From positions 930,001 through 994,000 of the forward strand of contig NZ_ML660052.1 of NCBI RefSeq assembly GCF_007004665.1: a stretch of DNA of 64,000 nt. Reading direction: 5' to 3'. A program made the position numbers and the translations under genes. This document shows, piece after piece, positions 15,596 through 22,608 of this stretch (position 1 is the stretch's first letter; every line of letters begins with the position of its first letter). The DNA is from Denitrobaculum tricleocarpae. Its GTDB lineage: Bacteria > Pseudomonadota > Alphaproteobacteria > Kiloniellales > Kiloniellaceae. Below the pieces are notes generated by a model that was given only the letters and a program-made list of their open reading frames with translations, ran no database searches and was not told where the DNA came from.

Positions 15596-16486
15596 GTGAG
15601 CAGTATCACCTTCAGGGAAAAACAAAACAACGCTCTCGGCGTTTTCTTGATCTGCGTGACCATGCTGTTTTTTGCCGTTCAGGATGCGCTCTCCAAGCAT
15701 CTTGTAAGCCATCATAGCGTCTTTCTGATCACGGCCATCCGCTATTGGTTCATGGCTGCGCTGGCCGTGTTTCTGGCGAGCCGGCAGCCGGGCGGCCTTC
15801 GTCATACCATCCGCAGTTCCAGGTTGTCCCTTCAGCTTTTACGCGGCGTTCTGCTTGCGGCGGAAATCTGTCTGATCGTTACATCCTTCGTCTTGCTGGG
15901 CCTGATCGAAACCCACGCGATCTTTGCGGTTGCGCCCTTGCTGGTCGTGGCGTTTTCCGGCCCGCTGCTGGGCGAGAAAGTCGGCTGGCAGCGATGGCTC
16001 GCCATTGCCGCTGGTTTCGTCGGCGTGCTGGTCATCCTGCGACCCGGGTTCGGCGTTTTTTCACCTTACGGGCTGATTGCGGTGGCCGCCTGCCTCGTCT
16101 TTGCCGCTTACGTTCTGCTGACTCGCCTGGTGTCGCGCGACGACAGCTCGGCGACGTCGTTTTTCTGGACCAGTATCGTGGGTATGGTCGTTCTCACGCC
16201 GATCGGACTCTGGAACTGGCATCCCTTGAGCGGTCAGGAGGTCGTGGTTTTAACGTTACTCTGTATCGTTGCGGGAACGGCACACTATCTTTTCATCAGC
16301 GCCTATGCCGTGGCCGAGGCGAGTATCGTCCAACCCTTCTCATACCTGCAGCTCGTCTTCGTGACGATTTTGGCAGTGGTATTCTTCGGGGAGCAGCTTC
16401 AATTGCACACCGCGATCGGCGCGCTCGCGGTGGTCTCCTCCGGGCTCTTCGTGATTTCCCGCAAGCCCACCCGCAAGCCCAGGTAA
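15596..16486 (+). CDS. DMT superfamily (EamA) transporter
   Basis: 296 residues from GTG 15596, which gives SSITFREKQNNALGVFLICVTMLFFAVQDALSKHL, the usual short N-terminus leading into helix 1; a start at 15458 would add 46 residues of non-membrane sequence and is less likely, though the ribosome site at 15596 is weak. Two EamA repeats of about five membrane helices each are visible (repeat 1 ends at VGVLVILRPG, repeat 2 at GLFVISRKP). RPGF after helix 5 is typical of the RhaT/YdcZ-like subgroup. It sits in the inner membrane; members export metabolites or amino acids, substrate unknown. Confidence 0.85.
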   Translation: MSSITFREKQNNALGVFLICVTMLFFAVQDALSKHLVSHHSVFLITAIRYWFMAALAVFLASRQPGGLRHTIRSSRLSLQLLRGVLLAAEICLIVTSFVLLGLIETHAIFAVAPLLVVAFSGPLLGEKVGWQRWLAIAAGFVGVLVILRPGFGVFSPYGLIAVAACLVFAAYVLLTRLVSRDDSSATSFFWTSIVGMVVLTPIGLWNWHPLSGQEVVVLTLLCIVAGTAHYLFISAYAVAEASIVQPFSYLQLVFVTILAVVFFGEQLQLHTAIGALAVVSSGLFVISRKPTRKPR

Positions 16487-16602
16487 AGTCTTGGCCTCGA
16501 ATATCCGGATGGAGACCCCTGAGCCGACCCGGCGGCACTGTCGCGCTTGACCCCGCGGCAAGGGCTGTGTTGCCATGACGGCAAAGATAGGAGGCAGCGA
16601 CA

Positions 16603-17454
16603 ATGTCAAAAAACACAAAAAATCACGCTGAGCCCAAGTCAAAGAACCCGGAGGCCGGGGAGGTGAAAAAGGTCTCGAATGCCGCTTACGAAAAAGAACT
16701 GGGCCGGCAGCAAATCGAACTGGTCAAACTGCAGGAATGGGTGAGACACACCGGTCATCGTGTGGCCATCGTTTTCGAGGGCCGCGACGCGGCGGGTAAA
16801 GGCGGCACCATCAAGCGTATCACCGAAGCCTTGAACCCGCGCATCTGTCAGGTCGTGGCCTTGCCGGCGCCGACCGAACGGGAGAAAACCCAGTGGTATT
16901 TCCAACGCTATGTCCCGCACCTGCCGGCCGCCGGCGAGATCGTCATCTTCGATCGCTCCTGGTACAACCGTGCCGGTGTTGAGCACGTCATGGGCTTTTG
17001 TTCTGCCGAAGAATACAAGGAATTCATGCGCAGCTGTCCCGAGTTCGAACGCATGCTGGTGCGCGCGGGCATTCAGTTGATCAAGTACTGGTTTTCGGTC
17101 AGTGACGAAGAGCAGGAACGCCGTTTTCAAAAGCGGCTGACGGATCCGACGAAGCGCTGGAAGCTGAGCCCGATGGATTTGGAAAGCCGGAAACGCTGGG
17201 TCGACTATTCAAAGGCCAAGGACACCATGTTCGCCCATACCGACATCAAACAGGCGCCGTGGTACGTGGTGGCTTCCGACGTCAAGAAGCATGCCCGCCT
17301 CAACTGCATCAGTCACCTGCTCTCCATGATTCCATACGAGGACGTCATGCCCGAAGAGATTGAGCTGGAAGAACGGCCTGAGCAAGCCGGCTACGTACGG
17401 CCGCCAATGGACGACCAGACCTTTGTTCCGGAGATCCATCATCAGTTTGTTTAG
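16603..17454 (+). CDS. ppk2: Polyphosphate kinase 2
   Basis: 283 residues, the size of class I PPK2. It transfers phosphate between polyphosphate and nucleoside di- or triphosphates. Walker A is G-R-D-A-A-G-K-G-G at 60-68, Walker B is F-D-R-S-W-Y-N-R at 116-123, and the lid region holds RRFQKRLTDPTKRWKLSPMD. Residues 1-30 are a polar, Lys-rich extension. AGGAGG lies ten bases before ATG 16603. A free-standing gene between the DMT transporter and EF-hand gene C. Class I enzymes usually favour NTP or NDP synthesis from polyphosphate, but direction and nucleotide preference cannot be fixed from sequence. Confidence 0.95.
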   Translation: MSKNTKNHAEPKSKNPEAGEVKKVSNAAYEKELGRQQIELVKLQEWVRHTGHRVAIVFEGRDAAGKGGTIKRITEALNPRICQVVALPAPTEREKTQWYFQRYVPHLPAAGEIVIFDRSWYNRAGVEHVMGFCSAEEYKEFMRSCPEFERMLVRAGIQLIKYWFSVSDEEQERRFQKRLTDPTKRWKLSPMDLESRKRWVDYSKAKDTMFAHTDIKQAPWYVVASDVKKHARLNCISHLLSMIPYEDVMPEEIELEERPEQAGYVRPPMDDQTFVPEIHHQFV

Positions 17455-17628
17455 CGCGCGGTCTGACAAGCCTGGTCAAAAGGCAAAGCTTAGAAGCAAA
17501 GCGGGTAGGTCTTACCGACTGAACACGGTTGCTCAGGTGCACGCAAAAGAAGACCTGTCCCTGTGCGCCGAATGAGAGTTCTGCGACTACACTTTTTCGA
17601 GGCAGCCTGCATTTCAGACCAATTTCCC

Positions 17629-17717
17629 TTGAATCTATCTGTAATTTTCGGATCTCAAAATTCACACAATCTTCATTGCCGCACTTTAAGCACAACCCTG
17701 GGAAGCAATCCGGAGGG
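17629..17717 (+). promoter_or_regulatory. Family 2 upstream element, copy C
   Basis: TTGAAT at 17629, TTCACAC-AATC-TTCATTG at 17661-17678, then CACAACC and GGAGGG at 17712. CTTGAAT through the TTCAC pair aligns closely with the copy at 22513-22564, and AGCAATCCGGAGG is identical in both. Confidence 0.6.
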
Positions 17718-17721
17718 AAAA

Positions 17722-19500
17722 ATGCGCAAGTGCTTATTTGGGATTCTGACTGCTGTTGCCTTGATACCGGCAAATCCTACGCTTGCGGAGGATGACTTCC
17801 GCCCCATGGTCAGTGGGGAAGACTGGCTTTGGCAAAGGATATTTGCGCGCACGAAGCAGGAACCGGTCCGAAGCGCGATCCTCAAGCATATGGATGCAGT
17901 ATACCGTAAGTATGAGCAGGATGGCGTGGATGGCATTTCACAAGAGGACTATGACCTGGGTCTTCAACTGGCTCGCGTAAAATACCGTAACGACTTCTTG
18001 AATAGACATTGGTTGCCTTACGATCTTGACGGTGATCAAATCGTGACGCATCAAGAAGTAGAGGCCGTTAGCCGCAATAGGGTGCTTAAAAACTTCTCCG
18101 TGGAGGGTGTTCGCATTCTGCCTACTTCTGAGCAACTTGCGGAATTAGAGCGCGAAGCTGTTGCAGATACTCTGAAAAATCTAGGTGAGATCGGCGACGG
18201 AATTGACTTCTCTGAGGCGGTAATGCTCGCTGCCAGAATGGAGGAGAAGACAGGTGTACACCGGGGTGTCTTGGGTGCAATCCGCTCGTTCATGTCGCTT
18301 GATCGGGATGATGACTTGCGTGTCTCACGTGCCGAGTTCGATGCGGCTGTTCTGGAGGCTTTCGCCAGGATCGACAGCAATGGAGATGGACTCGTTGACG
18401 CTGACGAGTTCGCAGTTGCAGAGAGAGAAAGGCGGGCGTTCAAGGCGTCGTATGATAAAGAACTCAAGGCCAGGAGAGCCGCGCGGGGGGTCCAGTACAC
18501 ACTCAGAAACTGTAAGCTGCCAAAGGTGTCACCGGAACATATCTTCGCTCTTGTGAGTGCCAGATACTCAAATGCCGTCGCAAATATAGTGCTCGGTGAT
18601 CATGAGGATGCGGCGCTCGTTGAACAGATCGTTGTCGAACCAGGGCAGGCAAAACTGGTTCTGGCCTTGACCGGTTCTGCCAGTACGATTTGGCGTATTT
18701 CGGGTGCTGTAGACCGCGTCGAGCACATTATTGTTGGATCCGGCGTGCGGCAGCAGACGGAAACGAATGCGCTTGATTTTGAAGCCGTCGTGACGTCCGG
18801 TGTGACGGGAGTCGAAGCGAACAAGGTGACATTTGCGCAATCCCCTAGCTGCTTGCCGTTTCTTTCAAAGCCGGAAGACCGCGAGAGAAAAAAAGTCGAC
18901 GCTACACTCAAGCGCTTGACGGGCAGTGCGTTGGATCACGTGTCGGTGGTCATGCAGAAGAACACCGTTTTTGTGCCCTCCTTGACGACTGAGCGAAATG
19001 CGCCTTTGGATGACAGGTTGATGTTGCCGAGCACTGGCCCTGGTGAAACGCTTCGGCAAAGATTTATGAGCCGGTACCGATCGGGCATTATAGACATCGA
19101 TCCGGCAAGGGTCGTTGCAAATGGTAAAGCTCGCAGCCTTGACGTTCTTCCCAGTTATGCGGGACTTGCTCAGCTTTTGGATCAAGGCGCCTTGGAGGCC
19201 GTAAGCTATTCTCTTTCCTACTGGGTTGGAGAACGACGTTATACGATTGAAGAGGGGGGTGCGGAAGCGGTGCCGGATGACGTTCCTGCCGATAAAGTGA
19301 GCCGCTTCCCAAGCAAGTTTCTGATCAAACAGAAAATAGAAATGCCCGCCAGCCTTTGTGATGACATGGTCCCTAGGTTTTCCTTAGCACGTGGCGTGCC
19401 TCTGCCCACATTTCTGGGTTGTCACCCCAGGATCATGATCGAGGAAACAGGAGAGACCTTGATCTGTAAAAACGTCTTTCGGCTTCAGTGCCGCCCATGA
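17722..19500 (+). CDS. Family 2 secreted EF-hand protein C (592 aa)
   Basis: ATG 17722 follows GGAGGG by four bases and begins MRKCLFGILTAVALIPANPTLA, a signal peptide almost the same as in protein D. EF-hand loops: 101-112 (DLDGDQIVTHQE), 194-205 (DRDDDLRVSRAE) and 218-229 (DSNGDGLVDADE, canonical). The coiled, Arg/Lys/Glu-rich helix around 230-255 precedes the middle domain (LVLALTGSASTIWRISGAVDRVEHIIVGS) and the C-terminal domain (IIDIDPARVV, LPSYAGLAQLLDQGALEAVSYSL), ending with CHPRIMIEETGETLICK. Third-position usage is visibly more A/T-rich than in neighbours. Single-gene unit with its own leader. Probable exported Ca-binding protein; no enzymatic motif recognised. Confidence 0.88.
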   Translation: MRKCLFGILTAVALIPANPTLAEDDFRPMVSGEDWLWQRIFARTKQEPVRSAILKHMDAVYRKYEQDGVDGISQEDYDLGLQLARVKYRNDFLNRHWLPYDLDGDQIVTHQEVEAVSRNRVLKNFSVEGVRILPTSEQLAELEREAVADTLKNLGEIGDGIDFSEAVMLAARMEEKTGVHRGVLGAIRSFMSLDRDDDLRVSRAEFDAAVLEAFARIDSNGDGLVDADEFAVAERERRAFKASYDKELKARRAARGVQYTLRNCKLPKVSPEHIFALVSARYSNAVANIVLGDHEDAALVEQIVVEPGQAKLVLALTGSASTIWRISGAVDRVEHIIVGSGVRQQTETNALDFEAVVTSGVTGVEANKVTFAQSPSCLPFLSKPEDRERKKVDATLKRLTGSALDHVSVVMQKNTVFVPSLTTERNAPLDDRLMLPSTGPGETLRQRFMSRYRSGIIDIDPARVVANGKARSLDVLPSYAGLAQLLDQGALEAVSYSLSYWVGERRYTIEEGGAEAVPDDVPADKVSRFPSKFLIKQKIEMPASLCDDMVPRFSLARGVPLPTFLGCHPRIMIEETGETLICKNVFRLQCRP

Positions 19501-19651
19501 GACGAACTGGCATTTATGTGAACTCAGAACAACGGTCAGCAGAATAAGGGTTAGGTCTTGGTTCGTGCGTATGTAATGTCACCGAACTGGACAGGGTTTG
19601 CGAAAATCAAAATATGACCCTGCATTCACAGGCTCCTTAAGCAGACCTTGG

Positions 19652-20296
19652 TCACACCACAAACCCCATGTCTTTCATGAGCCGTTTTCTGGTGTTCTCG
19701 CTCGGCGACCCGTCCTCGTTCCAATGCGGCCCGGGAATCAATTTCTCGATGCAACTGCGATGGGGATGGATCGACAGGGTGCCGCCCCCTTGCATCGTGT
19801 ATTCGAAGTTGATGCCGTCCCGTTCGATGACCGGCCCGGAACAAAGATAGCAATGGCCCAGAAAGTCGTCCGGTATCTCCGGCTGTTCTTCCCTTGCCGG
19901 CGCTTTGGTGGGCGCTGACGGGGTGAGGCGCAGAAGCAGGTTCTCCAGTTCCGCTTGCCATTCGGCATCGTCTTCTTCCGACCAGAGTTCGGCCAGCTCC
20001 GACGTTTCGCGGACCCGCTGAACGATCGCTTTGGCGCTGTCCAGCAGATTGTCGGGAACTTCTTCCTTGCTGAAATCCGGCCCATCGGGCAGGTCGGCTG
20101 GCGGACGCCCGATGGCCACCGCGAGCAGATCACAGGCCGCCAGTGCGGTCGACGCTTCGTCTGCGTCCAGTTCGTCGGTATTTTTTCCGAATTTTACAAG
20201 GGTCTCGCACAGTGCCGCGAAGTCTTTGAGTTCGTCCGCAAAATCCAACGCCGTGTCGTTGCCAAAACTACCCGCGGCCCAGGTTCCCATCTCCAT
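19652..20296 (-). CDS. DUF4259 protein with a C-terminal Cys/His module
   Basis: 214 residues. M-G-T-W-A-A-G-S-F-G-N-D-T-A-L-D-F at the N-terminus is the signature of DUF4259, followed by an acidic all-helical domain to about residue 128. After a Pro/Ala linker (SAPTKAPAREEQPEIP) comes a second module with C149-Y-L-C152, H177-x-H179 and C182, a pattern that could bind zinc. DUF4259 proteins are mostly single domain and uncharacterised, so the extension is unusual as far as I know. It is cytosolic, highly acidic in the first half and stands alone on the reverse strand between EF-hand gene C and a membrane protein gene. Confidence 0.8.
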   Translation of the reverse strand: MEMGTWAAGSFGNDTALDFADELKDFAALCETLVKFGKNTDELDADEASTALAACDLLAVAIGRPPADLPDGPDFSKEEVPDNLLDSAKAIVQRVRETSELAELWSEEDDAEWQAELENLLLRLTPSAPTKAPAREEQPEIPDDFLGHCYLCSGPVIERDGINFEYTMQGGGTLSIHPHRSCIEKLIPGPHWNEDGSPSENTRKRLMKDMGFVV

Positions 20297-20543
20297 CTCC
20301 CGTATCTTTTGCCCGATACTGGAGAGGCGGCATTAAGGAATTGCGAAGATGAATGTGACGGAAGACTGTGGGGATTTGGTCTGACGAGGTGGCTCGCTCC
20401 TGCCTTCTGCTGCTCTTGCCGATAGTATAAGACTAAGCTCTTCTTCTGGGAAAACTGGGCGATCTCGATTTGGTTCCGGAGAGGTGTCTGTTCAAGCAGA
20501 ATATGCGGGTCTATCAATTCCACGTGAGAAAGCCGGAAGATCT

Positions 20544-21395
20544 ATGTTTACGCTCTGGTTGTTCTATGCGCTTCCGATTTTCTTGGGTGCTTTGATAATA
20601 GCGGTCTTTGTGCGTCGGCGCATTCGGTATTCAACTGCTAAAGTTTACTGCGCCGCAGTCGTCTCGGGTCTCTTCATTGCACCGATGCCGGTCGGCACCT
20701 TTTTTGGCATGGTGCCGAACGGGGTTTTGTTTTTCAGTGATCCCGGAGGCTATATTCAATACCTCACGAGGGCTTGGCCTTGGTTCTTAGTTTCGGTGCC
20801 GACAAGCACTGTCATATTTGCATTCTGTCTCGAAATAGTTTTGTCGACTCGCCAGTCGGAACATAGAAAATCCTATCAACCGCTCAAGCGCTTACTCGTT
20901 GGCGGCGTGGGTGTTTTGCTCATTGCTGGGCCACTCACTGTCTTTTGGCCAAAGGATCGTTCATGTCACAACGTGTTGCGTGACGGACTTACCTCGATCA
21001 GTCCAAAGGTAACCATCGACCTTGACCTGCCGATCGAAAACTGGCCTGACCTGGAAGCATTTTATCAAGGCTTTGCCGAAAGACATGAGCTTTCGATCCA
21101 AAAGGGGCGCAGTGAAAGCACGGACTCGGTCAAGTTGCTGTCACTCAACATGTGTCGAGAGCCCGGGGCTACTATCGCCACTGATGAGCAGCGTTGGAAG
21201 CACAACGATTTCAAGCATCAAATGCCTGGCTACGGTGTTGGAGTTCGTGTTTATCAAAACGAAGAACATGCCGATTGGGTGAGTCTGGCCCGAACCTTGA
21301 TTGCCGAGTTGAGACAGACTTGGCCAGACCGGGTTCATGTGTCGGTAAAAGAAGGCGATTCCACACAGCTCCTTCCGCAAACGATGGATGACTGA
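20544..21395 (+). CDS. Hypothetical membrane protein with a C-terminal soluble domain
   Basis: 283 residues from ATG 20544 (GGAAGA just upstream; an in-frame GTG at 20484 would add 20 residues before the first helix). Four membrane segments, roughly residues 2-22, 33-55, 75-98 and 114-134, are followed by WPKDRSCHN and a soluble region of about 140 residues that is mixed alpha/beta and without recognisable motif (two further Cys). The soluble part would be periplasmic or cytosolic depending on topology. No family recognised. Codon usage is less GC-rich than average here. Transcribed toward the hutI-like remnant. Confidence 0.65.
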   Translation: MFTLWLFYALPIFLGALIIAVFVRRRIRYSTAKVYCAAVVSGLFIAPMPVGTFFGMVPNGVLFFSDPGGYIQYLTRAWPWFLVSVPTSTVIFAFCLEIVLSTRQSEHRKSYQPLKRLLVGGVGVLLIAGPLTVFWPKDRSCHNVLRDGLTSISPKVTIDLDLPIENWPDLEAFYQGFAERHELSIQKGRSESTDSVKLLSLNMCREPGATIATDEQRWKHNDFKHQMPGYGVGVRVYQNEEHADWVSLARTLIAELRQTWPDRVHVSVKEGDSTQLLPQTMDD

Positions 21396-21418
21396 AACGG
21401 CCTCAGTGCAGTGTTTTA

Positions 21419-21530
21419 TCGTCTCAACCTCGCATCCCGCCTGTCCTTCACCGCGCTCACCAGCGGACTGAGGCCGACCCGATAGGCGATTCCGGTCACG
21501 ACTCCACAGAGGTCCCCGCAGACCTCTTTT
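21419..21530 (-). pseudogene. Remnant of a hutI 3' end
   Basis: Read leftward, this encodes GDLCGVV-x-GIAYRVGLSPLVSAVKDRRDARL, which aligns with the C-terminus of the intact imidazolonepropionase at 24424 (ADLCIWD...[21 protein letters not shown]). The DNA agrees too: CTGTCCTTCACCGCGCTCAC here against CCGTCCTTCACGGACGTCAC there. The upstream 370 residues of the enzyme are absent. The remnant and the intact gene lie in the same orientation about 3 kb apart and bracket zinT and EF-hand gene D, so a duplication or insertion event is likely. Confidence 0.65.
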
Positions 21531-21577
21531 TGCCGCTTGCCGGAGCCTGGAAAATCAGATATCAGGATTATTAACGT

Positions 21578-21591
21578 AACGTTATAACGTT
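21578..21591. promoter_or_regulatory. Zur-box-like palindrome upstream of zinT
   Basis: AACGTTATAACGTT is a perfect 14-base palindrome 45 bases before the zinT start. The G-T-T-A-T-A-A-C core is the centre of known Zur operators, so zinc-dependent repression is expected; inference from motif and gene identity together. Confidence 0.65.
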
Positions 21592-21636
21592 TTATATTTC
21601 CAAGCTTATCTCGACAATCAGCAGAGGTCTCATCGC

Positions 21637-22314
21637 ATGCGGACAGCACTCACCAAGCCTATCTGCGCCCTGGCTGCGGGCGCGGTTTTTCTTTTCGCCC
21701 TGCAGGCCCAGCCGCAGAGCAGCGAAAAAGCCGACAAAGCCTCAAGCCACAACCACAGTCATGCCGAAAAGCACAGCTCCGACGATATCTACAAAGGCAT
21801 ATTTAAAGACAGTCAGATCGAGAGCCGGACACTGTCCGACTGGGCGGGTGATTGGCAGTCCGTCTTCCCTTATCTGCAGGACGGAACCCTGGACCCGGTC
21901 ATGGAGCATAAGGCAGCGCATGGCAAAAAAACCGCGCAGGAGTATCATGCCTATTACATGACCGGCTACCAGACCGAGGTCGACCGGATCGTGATCAAGG
22001 ACGACAGCGTCACTTTCTCCGAAAAGGAGGGCAGCGTCGCAGGCAAATACCTCAGCGACGGCTATGAGATCCTGACCTACAAATCCGGTAACCGCGGCGT
22101 CCGCTACATCTTCAAAAAAGCCGGCGGTGACGAGGGCGCGCCGGACTTCATCCAGTTCAGCGATCATCGCATCGCGCCCGAGGCCGCCGATCATTACCAT
22201 CTCTATTGGGGTGACGACCGGGCCGCGCTTCTGAAAGAGGTGACCAACTGGCCCACCTACTATCCCTCCGCGCTGAGCGGCGAGGAGATTGTAAAGGAGA
22301 TGACGGCCCACTGA
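21637..22314 (+). CDS. zinT: ZinT periplasmic zinc/cadmium-binding protein
   Basis: 225 residues: signal peptide about 1-24, a His-rich linker (SSHNHSHAEKHSS) and the ZinT lipocalin-like domain. Family marks are D-W-x-G-x-W-Q-S-V-F-P-Y, the Y-Y-x-T-G-Y-x-T-E-V-D segment, G-V-R-Y-I-F, Q-F-S-D-H and H-Y-H-L-Y-W-G, which carry the metal-ligand His residues. ZinT captures zinc in the periplasm and hands it to ZnuA under starvation. No znuABC genes lie nearby. A Zur-like palindrome precedes the gene. ATG 21637 follows AGCAGAGG at a reasonable distance. Alternative name YodA. Confidence 0.93.
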   Translation: MRTALTKPICALAAGAVFLFALQAQPQSSEKADKASSHNHSHAEKHSSDDIYKGIFKDSQIESRTLSDWAGDWQSVFPYLQDGTLDPVMEHKAAHGKKTAQEYHAYYMTGYQTEVDRIVIKDDSVTFSEKEGSVAGKYLSDGYEILTYKSGNRGVRYIFKKAGGDEGAPDFIQFSDHRIAPEAADHYHLYWGDDRAALLKEVTNWPTYYPSALSGEEIVKEMTAH

Positions 22315-22335
22315 CCCAAGACCTGTTGAGCTGTC

Positions 22336-22376
22336 GCCGATGGGTTTGATCGCGATGTGCGTTCAGACCCATTGGC
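22336..22376 (+). terminator. Possible hairpin after zinT
   Basis: GCCGATGGGT (22336-22345) can pair with ACCCATTGGC (22367-22376), ten pairs with one G-T, over a 21-base loop; no T-run follows. Weak candidate. Confidence 0.3.
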
Positions 22377-22513
22377 GCGCCTGAGGTTGAGCAGGGGCTC
22401 AAAGCGATCGCTTGAGAGAATGGTCAATTACGGTAAGCGACGCCTTTGCGGTGGGCTTGGGTTGGGAGTCTTAGATGACGTCTATTCCGGCCAATATTTT
22501 AGCATAATGCCTC

Positions 22514-22602
22514 TTGAATGCATGGCTGTTTTTTTCAGATGTCAAATTCACACAATCTTCACCGCTGCAGTTTATCTACAACCTCAGGAAGCAATCCGGA
22601 GG
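22514..22602 (+). promoter_or_regulatory. Family 2 upstream element, copy D
   Basis: TTGAAT at 22514, TTCACAC-AATC-TTCACCG at 22547-22564 (perfect TTCAC half sites at 11-base period), TTTATCTACAACC, then AGCAATCCGGAGG before ATG 22609. It shares the TTATCTACAACC block with copy A and the rest with copy C. Confidence 0.6.
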
Positions 22603-22608
22603 TTGAAA

